From contig JAHFRD010000024.1 in NCBI GenBank assembly GCA_023258975.1, positions 1 through 43,010 of the forward strand: a stretch of DNA of 43,010 nucleotides. Reading direction: 5' to 3'. This DNA is from Hydrogenophilales bacterium (lineage in GTDB: Bacteria > Pseudomonadota > Gammaproteobacteria > Burkholderiales > Thiobacillaceae). This document shows positions 35,276 to 43,010 of this stretch, piece after piece; position 1 is the first letter of the stretch, and every line of letters begins with the position of its first letter. A program made the translations under genes and the position numbers. Below the pieces are notes generated by a model. That model was not told the origin of the DNA and searched no databases. It saw only the letters and a program-made list of their open reading frames with translations.

Positions 35276-35902
35276 ATGTTCACCGGAATCATCCAGGCCG
35301 TCGGCCATATCTCCCATCTTGTCGAAACCCGTGGCGGTGACGCGCGCGTCACCGTCGCGGCGGGCGGGCTCGATCTCACCGAGGTGCGATTGGGTGATTC
35401 CATCGCCTGCAACGGCGTCTGCCTGACCGTGGTGGAGAAGACCGCCGACAGTTTCAGCGTCGATGTGTCCGCCGAGACCTTCTCCTGCACCATCGGCTAT
35501 GCGCCGGGTGACCCGATCAATCTGGAAATGGCCATGCGCCTGTCCGACCGTCTCGGCGGGCACCTCGTCTCCGGCCATGTCGATGGCGTCGGCACGGTGC
35601 TGCATTTCGCTCCGGTCGCGAGCCAGGAGGGAGAAGAGAGCAGTTGGCGCCTGGATATTCGCGCGCCGGGCGGCCTGGGGCGTTATCTGGCGCCCAAGGG
35701 CTCAATCGCGGTGAACGGCGTCTCGCTCACGGTGAACAAGGTGCAGGGCACCGACTTCTCCATCAACCTCATCCCCCACACGCTTGAGCAGACCATGCTC
35801 AAAGATTTGCGGCCCGGTAGTCACGTGAATCTGGAGGCCGACATGCTGGCTCGCTACGCCGACCGCCTGCTGAATTTCGTACACGAACAGGATAAAGACT
35901 GA
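35276..35902 (+). CDS. ribE: Riboflavin synthase, alpha subunit
   Basis: Riboflavin synthase dismutates two 6,7-dimethyl-8-ribityllumazine molecules to riboflavin. The 208-residue protein opens with the invariant MFTGIIQAVG and has two homologous barrels. Each has its lumazine loop: SIACNGVCLTVV with GGHLVSGHVDG in the first, and SIAVNGVSLTVN in the second. The end of the second barrel (NLIPHTLEQTML) is intact. Length is normal. It is the first rib gene of the cluster; no FMN riboswitch is visible upstream. ribBX follows after a repeat element. Confidence 0.97.
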   Translation: MFTGIIQAVGHISHLVETRGGDARVTVAAGGLDLTEVRLGDSIACNGVCLTVVEKTADSFSVDVSAETFSCTIGYAPGDPINLEMAMRLSDRLGGHLVSGHVDGVGTVLHFAPVASQEGEESSWRLDIRAPGGLGRYLAPKGSIAVNGVSLTVNKVQGTDFSINLIPHTLEQTMLKDLRPGSHVNLEADMLARYADRLLNFVHEQDKD

Positions 35903-35935
35903 TATGAAACGCCCCCCACGCTCACTTCGTTCGCT

Positions 35936-35987
35936 GCCCCCCGAGGGGGCGCTGTCAGCACCTTGGGACGGCCCGGCGGTGCTGACA
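35936..35987 (+). repeat. Palindromic element overlapping the ribBX start
   Basis: A GCCCCC-CGA-GGGGGC hairpin (35936-35950) is followed by a perfect 10-bp stem TGTCAGCACC (35953-35962) and GGTGCTGACA (35978-35987) around a 15-nt core. The core is the reverse complement of that at 5221-5235 with one change. The last base of the stem is the A of the ribBX start codon. Such elements are familiar in betaproteobacterial gaps. Confidence 0.8.
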
Positions 35988-37096
35988 TGAGCCTCGCCCC
36001 CATCGAAGAAATCGTCGCTGAACTGAAAGCCGGCCGCATGGTCATCCTGGTCGACGAGGAGGACCGCGAGAACGAGGGCGATCTGGTGATGGCCGCCGAG
36101 CACGTCACCCCGGAAGCCATCAACTTCATGGTGCGCCACGCGCGCGGCTTGGTCTGCCTGACGCTGACCGACGCCCGCTGCCGCCAACTCGGCCTGAAAC
36201 AGATGGTGAGCGACAACCAGACCCCGCACGGTACCGCTTTCACGGTTTCCATCGAGGCGGCGGAGGGGGTGACCACCGGAATTTCCGCCGCCGACCGCGC
36301 CGCCACCATCCAGGCCGCCGTGTCCAAGAACGCGCAGCCGACCGACATCGTCCAGCCCGGCCATATTTTTCCGTTGCGCGCGCAGCCGGGTGGTGTGCTG
36401 GTGCGCGCCGGCCATACCGAGGCGGGCTGCGATCTGGTCGGCATGGCCGGCCTGGTGCCGGCTTCGGTGATCTGCGAAATCCTGAAAGAAGACGGCACCA
36501 TGGCGCGCCTGCCGGACCTGCTGGAATTCAGCAAGGAACATGGCCTCAAGATCGGTGCCATCGCCGACCTGATTCATTACCGCGCCGCCAACGAAAGCCT
36601 GGTGGAACGGGAAGGTTCGCGCGTGATGAACACGCCTTATGGCGAATTCCGCCTCCATGTCTACCGCGACAAGGTCAGCCGCGCGACACACCTGGCTTTG
36701 TCCAAAGGCGACATTCGAGCCGACGGTGAAACCCTGGTGCGGGTGCATGAGCCGGTGTCGCTGATCGACACCCTGGATCTGGCCGCTACCGGCCACGCCT
36801 ATTCGGTGCCGGCCGCGCTGAAGATCATCGCCGATGCGGCGGCGAACGAAAAAGCGGGCGTACTGGTATTGCTGCATCGTCCGGAATCCGCCGATGAACT
36901 GGCCAGCCGCGCGCTACCGACATCCGCCATCGCGCCGACGAAGAAATTCGACCTGCGCAATTACGGCACCGGCGCGCAAATCCTGCGCGATCTCGGTGTC
37001 GGCAAAATGAAACTCCTCGCCACCCCCCGCAAGATGCCGGCCATGGACGGCTTCGGGCTGGAAGTGACGGGCTATTTGGAACAGGAAGGAAACTGA
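35987..37096 (+). CDS. ribB: DHBP synthase with degenerate GTP cyclohydrolase II domain
   Basis: The N-terminal half (about residues 1-205) is a complete 3,4-dihydroxy-2-butanone-4-phosphate synthase: [20 protein letters not shown] with the metal-binding acidic residues, [13 protein letters not shown], and [15 protein letters not shown]. The C-terminal half matches RibA in length and overall layout but lacks the zinc cysteines (expected C-x10-C-x-C); its equivalent reads [14 protein letters not shown]. This is the RibBX arrangement known from other proteobacteria, with only RibB activity expected. GTP cyclohydrolase II must then come from elsewhere. ATG 35987 has no clear ribosome-binding site and lies in a hairpin. 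369 residues. Confidence 0.93.
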   Translation: MSLAPIEEIVAELKAGRMVILVDEEDRENEGDLVMAAEHVTPEAINFMVRHARGLVCLTLTDARCRQLGLKQMVSDNQTPHGTAFTVSIEAAEGVTTGISAADRAATIQAAVSKNAQPTDIVQPGHIFPLRAQPGGVLVRAGHTEAGCDLVGMAGLVPASVICEILKEDGTMARLPDLLEFSKEHGLKIGAIADLIHYRAANESLVEREGSRVMNTPYGEFRLHVYRDKVSRATHLALSKGDIRADGETLVRVHEPVSLIDTLDLAATGHAYSVPAALKIIADAAANEKAGVLVLLHRPESADELASRALPTSAIAPTKKFDLRNYGTGAQILRDLGVGKMKLLATPRKMPAMDGFGLEVTGYLEQEGN

Positions 37097-37097
37097 A

Positions 37098-37565
37098 ATG
37101 GGCCGCTACGCACAGATTTTTGAATTCGAACCGAACGAGGACGGCAAGGGGCTGAGGATCGGCATCGTCATGAGCCGCTTCAACATCGACATTTGCGAAG
37201 GACTGCTGTCCGCCTGCAAGGCGTCGCTGGTCAAGCATGGTGTGGCGCTGGAAGACATCCGCATCGCCACTGTCTCCGGCGCGCTGGAAATTCCGCTGAC
37301 CCTGAAGAAGATGGCGGAAACCGGAAAATACGACGCGCTGATCGCGCTGGGTTCCGTGGTGCGCGGCGATACCTACCATTTTGAGGTGGTCTCCAACGAA
37401 TCCGCCTCCGGCATCATGCGGGTGTGCCTGGATGCCGGTATCCCCATCGCCAACGCCATCCTCACCACGGACACCGAGCACCAGGCCACCGCGCGCATGT
37501 CGGAAAAGGGCTCCGAGGCGGCCCGTGTCGCCATCGAGATGGTGCGCCTGCTGCGGGCGCTGTAA
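37098..37565 (+). CDS. ribH: 6,7-dimethyl-8-ribityllumazine synthase
   Basis: RibH joins the RibB product with the pyrimidine intermediate to lumazine, the substrate of RibE. The 155-residue protein has the expected [12 protein letters not shown] near the start, [28 protein letters not shown] with the catalytic histidine, and [15 protein letters not shown]. It begins 1 nt after the ribBX stop and overlaps nusB by one base. Nothing is unusual. Confidence 0.97.
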   Translation: MGRYAQIFEFEPNEDGKGLRIGIVMSRFNIDICEGLLSACKASLVKHGVALEDIRIATVSGALEIPLTLKKMAETGKYDALIALGSVVRGDTYHFEVVSNESASGIMRVCLDAGIPIANAILTTDTEHQATARMSEKGSEAARVAIEMVRLLRAL

Positions 37566-38032
37566 TGAGCGCCGACAAACCCTCAAGAGCCGCCGGCACC
37601 GGACGTGGCAGCCGCCAGATTTCCCGTGAACTGGTGCTGCGCGCGCTCTACGAACGCCTGTCCGCCGGCACCGATTTCCCTGGACTGGTCGGCTTCGCCG
37701 AGGAAGCGCATGAGTACGCCGAGGCCAACACCGGTTTCTTTCGGGAACTGCTGGAAGGCGTACTGAAACAGGCGGCGACACTGGATGCGGCGTTGGTGCC
37801 GCATCTCGACCGGCCGGTGAGCGAGCTCTCTCCGGTGGAGCACGCCGCGCTGTGGATCGGCGCCTATGAACTCGGCCATAGCCTCAATGTGCCTTACAAG
37901 GTGTGCATCAACGAGGCGGTCAACCTGACCAAGAAATACGGCGGCACCGACGGCCACAAGTTCGTCAACGGCGTGCTGGACAAACTGGCGCGGGTGGCGC
38001 GCGCGGTGGAACTGGATGCCGCCGGCAGGTAA
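37565..38032 (+). CDS. nusB: Transcription antitermination factor NusB
   Basis: NusB binds boxA RNA together with NusE (S10) in rRNA antitermination complexes. The 155-residue all-helical protein shows the conserved RELVLRALYERL start and, in the second half, LSPVEHAALWIGAYEL followed by KVCINEAVNLTKKYGGTDGH and KFVNGVLDKLAR, the family's most conserved part. Its N-terminal SADKPSRAAGTGRGSRQ is a positively charged, flexible extension seen in betaproteobacteria. Start ATG 37565 shares its first base with the ribH stop (TAATG). The ribH-nusB-thiL order is standard. Confidence 0.97.
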   Translation: MSADKPSRAAGTGRGSRQISRELVLRALYERLSAGTDFPGLVGFAEEAHEYAEANTGFFRELLEGVLKQAATLDAALVPHLDRPVSELSPVEHAALWIGAYELGHSLNVPYKVCINEAVNLTKKYGGTDGHKFVNGVLDKLARVARAVELDAAGR

Positions 38033-38038
38033 ATACTG

Positions 38039-38107
38039 TAGCGCCGGCGTCTCGCCGGCATCGTTCTTCTAACCAGACAAACGAGCCGGTGAGACGCCGG
38101 CGCTACG
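38039..38107. repeat. Paired REP-like element between nusB and thiL
   Basis: GTAGCGCCGGCGTCTCGCCGGC (38040-38061) and its near reverse complement GCCGGTGAGACGCCGGCGCTAC (38085-38106) flank about 23 nt. Each half is a hairpin by itself, and the halves can pair with each other. A palindromic pair of REPs like this is a BIME. It ends just before the thiL start and may cause partial termination inside the cluster. Confidence 0.8.
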
Positions 38108-38111
38108 CCCA

Positions 38112-39074
38112 ATGCCCTCCGAATTCGACCTGATCGCCCGTTTCTTCACCCGCCCCGCGCCAAACGCGGTCCTCGGCGTGGGTGACGACGCGGCGCTGCT
38201 GGCGATTTCGCCGGGCATGGAACTGGCGGTATCCACGGACATGCTGGTCTCGGGGCAGCACTTCTTCCCGGATATCGACCCCTATTTGCTGGGCCATAAA
38301 ACCCTGGCGGTGAATCTCTCCGATCTCGCCGCGATGGGTGCCACGCCGCGCTGGGCCACACTTTCGCTCGCCCTGCCGGCGGCGGAAGTGGACTGGCTGG
38401 AAGTGTTCAGCCGGGGCCTGTTCGACATGGCAGCGCGCTTCGACGTGAGCTTGGTGGGCGGCGACACCACCCGTGGCCCGCTCAATCTGAATGTGACCAT
38501 CCTCGGCGAGGTGCCGGCCGGCCAGGCTTTGCGCCGCTCCGGCGCGCGCGTCGGCGATGACATCTGGGTTTCCGGCGATCTCGGTGGCGCCGCCTTGGGA
38601 CTGCGCCATCTATTGGGCGAAGCCAATCTGGCCGACGCGGACGAAATTGAGGCCTGTCTCACCCGTTTGCACGCCCCGGAGCCGCGCGTGGCGTTGGGGC
38701 GCGCGCTACTCGGCGTGGCGCATGCCGCCATCGACATTTCCGATGGCCTGCTGGCGGATCTGGGGCACATCCTGGCGTGTTCCGAAACCGGCGCCGAGAT
38801 CGAATTCGCGCGCTTGCCCGCGCATCCCGCCGTGGCCGCGCGTTTGCCGCATCGCCTGATGCAACGATGTCTGTTGGCGGGAGGCGACGATTACGAACTC
38901 TGTTTCACCGCCGCGCCGGAGCGCGCGCATGTGGTGCTGGCCGCCGCCGCCTCCGCTGGCGTGCATGTGACGCGCATTGGCCGCATCACCGGCGAGCCCG
39001 GGTTGCGCGTGCATGCGGCGGATGGATCGGTCATGCGGGTTCAGGAGAGCGGTTTTGACCACTTCGCCGGATAG
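38112..39074 (+). CDS. thiL: Thiamine-monophosphate kinase
   Basis: ThiL phosphorylates thiamine phosphate to the active diphosphate. The 320-residue protein has the PurM-like fold signatures: LGVGDDAALL, STDMLVSGQHFFPD, KTLAVNLSDLAAMGA, VGGDTTRGPLNLNVT, and AAIDISDGLLADLGHIL in the C-terminal domain. It ends with the family's RIGRITGEPGL segment. The ATG is preceded by the paired REP, with a poor ribosome-binding site. The 3' end overlaps pgpA by 20 nt. Confidence 0.96.
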   Translation: MPSEFDLIARFFTRPAPNAVLGVGDDAALLAISPGMELAVSTDMLVSGQHFFPDIDPYLLGHKTLAVNLSDLAAMGATPRWATLSLALPAAEVDWLEVFSRGLFDMAARFDVSLVGGDTTRGPLNLNVTILGEVPAGQALRRSGARVGDDIWVSGDLGGAALGLRHLLGEANLADADEIEACLTRLHAPEPRVALGRALLGVAHAAIDISDGLLADLGHILACSETGAEIEFARLPAHPAVAARLPHRLMQRCLLAGGDDYELCFTAAPERAHVVLAAAASAGVHVTRIGRITGEPGLRVHAADGSVMRVQESGFDHFAG

Positions 39075-39528
39075 ACGCTTTTTACTCGCCCACCCCGCCC
39101 ACTTTCTCGCCCTCGGTTTTGGCGCCGGCCTGTCGCCCAAGGCGCCCGGCACCGTCGGCACCCTGGTTGCTTTTCCCCTGTTCTGGCTGCTGGCTGGTTC
39201 GCCGCTGTACTGGGCCTGGATCGCCCTGTTTCTAGTGGTGGGGGTCTGGGCTTGTGATGTGGCCGGCCGCGCTCTGGGTGTGCATGACCACGGTGGACTG
39301 GTCTGGGATGAGGTGGCCGCCTTTCTCATGGTGCTGCCGTTCGCGCCCGCCACGCCGCCGGGCTATGCGCTGGCCTTTGCCCTGTTCCGTCTGTTCGACA
39401 TCTGGAAACCCTTTCCCATCGGCTGGCTGGACGCGCGCGTGCCGGGCGGCTTCGGCGTGATGCTGGACGATGTGCTGGCGGCGGCCTACGCGATTGCAGT
39501 GCTGTTGGTGCTGGCGCAATGGATGTGA
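39055..39528 (+). CDS. pgpA: Phosphatidylglycerophosphatase A
   Basis: PgpA removes the phosphate from phosphatidylglycerophosphate to give phosphatidylglycerol in the inner membrane. The 157-residue protein has the family motifs GAGLSPKAPGTVGTLVAFPL near the N-terminus, HDHGGLVWDEVAAFLMVL with the metal-binding acidic residues, and ALFRLFDIWKPFPIGWLD, together with PGGFGVMLDDVLAAAYA. I chose the TTG at 39055 because AGGAG (39043-39047) is seven bases upstream and the family begins here; no ATG fits. It overlaps thiL by 20 nt and pncC by 10 nt. Confidence 0.93.
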   Translation: MTTSPDRRFLLAHPAHFLALGFGAGLSPKAPGTVGTLVAFPLFWLLAGSPLYWAWIALFLVVGVWACDVAGRALGVHDHGGLVWDEVAAFLMVLPFAPATPPGYALAFALFRLFDIWKPFPIGWLDARVPGGFGVMLDDVLAAAYAIAVLLVLAQWM

Positions 39529-40013
39529 CCCAGGCCGAACTGGAGTCGCTCGCCGCCGAACTGGGCGCGGCGCTGCTTCGATGCGGCATGATGCTGGCGG
39601 CGGCCGAGTCCTGCACCGGCGGCTGGGCGGCGCAGGCATTGACCGCCGTGGCCGGTTCTTCCGCCTGGTTCGAGCGCGGCTTCGTTACCTACAGCAATGA
39701 CGCCAAGGTGGAGATGCTGGGGGTGCGTCAGGAAGCGCTGGAGACATTTGGCGCGGTGAGCGAGGAAACGGCCAGAGAGATGGTCGAAGGTGCTTTGGCG
39801 CATAGCCGAGCACAGGCCGCCTTTGCCATTACCGGCATCGCCGGGCCGAGCGGCGGGACGTTGGACAAACCCGTCGGCACGGTCTGTTTTGCCTGGGCGC
39901 GCGCCGGCGCGGAGGTGGTTTCGGCGCGACATCGGTTCTCTGGTGATCGCCGACAAGTTCGCGCGCAATCGGTGCAAGAGGCGCTCAGGAACATGCTGGC
40001 CCTCATGCCATAA
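39519..40013 (+). CDS. pncC: Nicotinamide-nucleotide amidase PncC (CinA C-domain)
   Basis: PncC deamidates nicotinamide mononucleotide to nicotinic acid mononucleotide, recycling NMN released by DNA ligase. The 164-residue protein is the CinA C-terminal domain on its own. It has [20 protein letters not shown] with the catalytic serine, [18 protein letters not shown], and [13 protein letters not shown]. The N-terminal MocF-like domain of full CinA is absent, as in E. coli YgaD. It precedes recA by 29 nt, a pairing seen in many proteobacteria. Confidence 0.95.
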   Translation: MDVTQAELESLAAELGAALLRCGMMLAAAESCTGGWAAQALTAVAGSSAWFERGFVTYSNDAKVEMLGVRQEALETFGAVSEETAREMVEGALAHSRAQAAFAITGIAGPSGGTLDKPVGTVCFAWARAGAEVVSARHRFSGDRRQVRAQSVQEALRNMLALMP

Positions 40014-40042
40014 TCGCCCGGCTCAATCTGGAGGAAACAAAC

Positions 40043-41055
<1,013 letters not shown>

Positions 41056-41059
<4 letters not shown>

Positions 41060-41484
41060 ATCTGCGCGAGCGGGCCATGAACTATCTGGCGCGGCGGGAA
41101 CACAGCCGCGCCGAACTGGCCCGCAAGTTGTCACCGCACGCCGAGGCGGAGGCAATCACCGCCTTGCTCGATCAACTGGAGCGGGAAAACCTGCTCTCCA
41201 ACGCCCGCTTCGCGGAAGCCTTGGCGCACAGCCGCGCCGGGCGCCACGGCAGCGTGCGGCTCAAATCCGAATTACGTGAAAAAGGCGTGCCGGAATCGGT
41301 CATCACCGAGGTCATCGCCCAGGCCCGTGAGGCCGATCTGGCCGCCGCGCGCGCGGTCTGGAGGAAGAAATTCGGCCAGCCGCCCAAGGATTCGAAGGAA
41401 CGTGCCAGGCAACAACGGTTTCTGCTCGGGCGCGGTTTTCCCTCGGAAGTGGTCAGGCGCGTGGTGGGCGGCGAGGAAGATTAA
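41056..41484 (+). CDS. recX: Regulatory protein RecX
   Basis: RecX blocks RecA filament growth. The 142-residue helical repeat protein shows [34 protein letters not shown], and [18 protein letters not shown], followed by [20 protein letters not shown], matching the three-helix repeats of the family. The start is GTG 41056, overlapping the recA stop (GTGA). ATG 41077 would cut into the conserved first helix. Translational coupling keeps RecX below RecA. It overlaps the convergent ADH gene by four bases. Confidence 0.95.
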
Positions 41485-42665
41485 AGCCGTGATCGCACGA
41501 TGCTGCCTATCTCGTCGTCTGTGAGAACAATGGGATTGGTCTTCATGCTGGAGCCACGGCTGTTGGCGACGATGCGCGCCACATCCGCTTCGGTAACGCC
41601 GTAATCCCCTAGACGCGGCAGATTGAGGCGCCGGGTCCAGTCATCCAGCAAATCCAGTAAGTAAGCCAACGCCTCCGGGTCAGGTAGGGGCTGGCCACTG
41701 AGCAGGCGCCCGACCTGGGCGTAGCGGCGCGGCGCGGCCGACTCGGGCGCGCGCAGGCGCAAGGCACTCAGATTCACGCGCGTCGCGACGGCGACCAGGG
41801 TGCCGCAGACCACGCCATGCGGGATCGGGAAAAAGGCACCGAGAGGCGACGCCAGTCCGTGCACCGAACCCAGACCCACCTGGGCCAGCGTCATACCGGA
41901 GATCAAGGCGGCATAAGCCATGCTGGAGCGATGTTCGGCCTGGTTGCCCACTTCTTCATACCAGAGCAGCAAGGCATTGCGCATCGCTCCAAGACCGGAG
42001 AGCGCCAGAACATCCGTAAATGGATTCGCCTTGGTCGATACGTAGGATTCAAGCAGTTGGGTGAAAGCATCCATGCCGTTCGCGGCGATCACTTGCTTCG
42101 GGCAGTCGGCGAGTAGATCGGGGTCGATTACGGCGTATTCCGCGACCAATTTTTCGTCACGAAACGATTTTTTGAAGCCATCCGCGCCCTGGACACTGAG
42201 CACAGCGTTCTTGGTAGCCTCCGAGCCGGTTCCCGCCGTTGTCGGCACGGCGATGAAAGGTGTGGAGGGGCCTTGATAGGGGAGCTCCGGGCCAACACCT
42301 TCCAGGTGATCGAGCACCGAGTTTCCGGGTTTCAACAGGCCGGCAATGGCCTTGGCGGCATCAAGCGCGCTGCCACCGCCGATCCCGACGACACAGTCGA
42401 TGGGGTCGCCGCGTACCGCGCGGACGCTGTCATCGATCAAGGTGGGCGAAGGCTCGCCGGCGATGTGGATCAGTTGCCAGGTGAAGCCACGTTGTTGAAG
42501 CGCGCGCGAAAGTGCCATCCAGGGCTCACTTTGTACGAATGACCGCGCGCCGGTAACGATCAGCAGGTGCGTCCCATAGCTCGATACGAGATCGGGAATA
42601 CGCGAAAGTCTACCCGGACCAAACTCAACGCGGGGCAACCGCGCGATGGAAAAGGGTAGGTTCAT
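41481..42665 (-). CDS. Iron-containing alcohol dehydrogenase family protein
   Basis: A 394-residue group III (iron-dependent) alcohol dehydrogenase-like enzyme. It has the NAD-binding GGGSALDAAK (residues 96-105), the TTAGTGSEATKNAV loop (142-155) and the metal site region NGMDAFTQLLES, then HGLASPLGAFFPIPHG. The classical ligands are Asp, His, His, His; here they are Asp199, Gln203, His269 and His283, so the second is replaced. ATG 42665 is chosen because PRVEFGPGRL at residues 11-20 is the family opening. The ribosome-binding site is poor. Substrate is unknown. The gene faces recX tail to tail and is flanked upstream by tRNA-fMet, so it is probably a single-gene unit. Confidence 0.88.
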   Translation of the reverse strand: MNLPFSIARLPRVEFGPGRLSRIPDLVSSYGTHLLIVTGARSFVQSEPWMALSRALQQRGFTWQLIHIAGEPSPTLIDDSVRAVRGDPIDCVVGIGGGSALDAAKAIAGLLKPGNSVLDHLEGVGPELPYQGPSTPFIAVPTTAGTGSEATKNAVLSVQGADGFKKSFRDEKLVAEYAVIDPDLLADCPKQVIAANGMDAFTQLLESYVSTKANPFTDVLALSGLGAMRNALLLWYEEVGNQAEHRSSMAYAALISGMTLAQVGLGSVHGLASPLGAFFPIPHGVVCGTLVAVATRVNLSALRLRAPESAAPRRYAQVGRLLSGQPLPDPEALAYLLDLLDDWTRRLNLPRLGDYGVTEADVARIVANSRGSSMKTNPIVLTDDEIGSIVRSRL

Positions 42666-42743
42666 GGTGGTGTGTGGGGGCGTTGATAGCAGGTGGAAGG
42701 GGTGGGTAACATGCCTACATTCATAAAGAAACGCAGAACACGG

Positions 42744-42772
42744 TTGACACATGGTTTTCAGACCCCTATAGT
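42744..42772 (+). promoter_or_regulatory. Strong sigma-70 promoter for tRNA-fMet
   Basis: TTGACA (42744-42749, perfect), 17-nt spacer, TATAGT (42767-42772, 5 of 6). The tRNA starts 13 nt after the -10 box. Confidence 0.85.
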
Positions 42773-42785
42773 AGCGAACTCCTAA

Positions 42786-42862
42786 CGCGGGGTGGAGCAG
42801 TCTGGCAGCTCGTCGGGCTCATAACCCGAAGGTCACAGGTTCAAATCCTGTCCCCGCAACCA
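42786..42862 (+). tRNA. Initiator tRNA-Met (anticodon CAT)
   Basis: The 77-nt gene is initiator type. The first base C42786 cannot pair with A72, while GCGGGG and CCCCGC pair. The anticodon stem is rich in GC pairs (TCGGG-CTCATAA-CCCGA) with anticodon CAT at 42820-42822. The T-arm ACAGG-TTCAAAT-CCTGT is canonical, and CCA is encoded (42860-42862). Confidence 0.97.
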
Positions 42863-42909
42863 GTTCTTTGCTCGTTGATTTGTTGGAAGCTTTTTCAGGT
42901 GCATCGAAG

Positions 42910-42957
42910 AAGATTCTTAAAAAAACAAGTTGACGGGTTATATGAAGTCTGTAGAAT
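42910..42957 (+). promoter_or_regulatory. rRNA-like strong promoter at right edge
   Basis: An A/T-rich stretch (about 42912-42928, resembling an UP element) precedes TTGACG (42930-42935), a 16-nt spacer and TAGAAT (42952-42957, 5 of 6). The following sequence carries a CTCGCTGCT/AGCGGCGAG hairpin near 42968-42992. This layout resembles a betaproteobacterial rrn P1 promoter and leader; the rRNA genes would lie beyond the window, so the downstream product is inferred. Confidence 0.7.
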
Positions 42958-43010
42958 GCCGGCCTCTCGCTGCTGCAACGAAGCGGCGAGAAAGAAGCGA
43001 AGCGGTAAGA

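Noticed and set aside
40014-40042. LexA box before recA
   Set aside because: No CTGT-N8-ACAG or close variant lies in the 29-nt gap.

Overview
The window looks like chromosomal DNA of a GC-rich, chemolithotrophic sulfur-oxidising betaproteobacterium of the Thiobacillus/Sulfuricella kind. The reasons are the gene order tpiA-secG-tRNA-Leu-nuoA..N, the folP-glmM-pst neighbourhood, the rib-nusB-thiL-pgpA cluster and a QmoAB-HdrCB redox complex. This placement is inferred from gene content and protein style; no search was run.

Layout. 1-1699 is a decayed type I restriction island: an hsdR 5' stub, a Fic C-terminal stub and an internally deleted hsdM. 1869-4042 is folP-glmM. 4156-8016 is the phosphate importer pstSCAB, without phoU. 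8017-8580 holds a strong triple Pho-box candidate, a structured leader and an unknown 81-residue protein. 8623-11734 (minus strand) is a tightly coupled three-gene operon, a PlcP-type metallophosphoesterase and two GT4 glycosyltransferases, with its own Pho-box candidate. 11882-13130 is tpiA, secG and tRNA-Leu(GAG). 13277-27942 is a full 14-gene complex I operon, nuoA to nuoN, interrupted between nuoF and nuoG by an AT-rich phage-repressor-like HTH gene. 28101-28508 (minus) is a small exported protein with four Lys-Cys-Gly motifs (HvfA-like). 28797-28988 is an hsp20 pseudogene. 29071-34200 (minus) is qmoA-qmoB-hdrC-hdrB. 34503-41484 is a methyltransferase followed by ribE, ribBX, ribH, nusB, thiL, pgpA, pncC, recA and recX. 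41481-42665 (minus) is an iron-ADH-family protein. 42786-42862 is initiator tRNA-Met, and the window ends in a strong rRNA-like promoter.

How it fits together. The most interesting reading is a phosphate-starvation block from 4075 to 11776. High-affinity phosphate uptake, an unknown small protein with a long leader, and a phospholipid-to-glycolipid remodelling operon (PlcP removes phosphate headgroups, GT4 enzymes reglycosylate diacylglycerol) each carry their own Pho-box candidate. The energy block pairs complex I with a cytoplasmic Qmo/Hdr complex that would exchange electrons between the quinone pool and sulfite/APS chemistry; the apr and sat genes lie outside the window.

Several short repeat families are scattered through the window. 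Two REP-like families sit in gaps and also inside genes (nuoG, plcP, one glycosyltransferase). A third element occurs before pstC and before ribBX; its hairpin stems differ in sequence but both pair around a near-identical 15-nt core.
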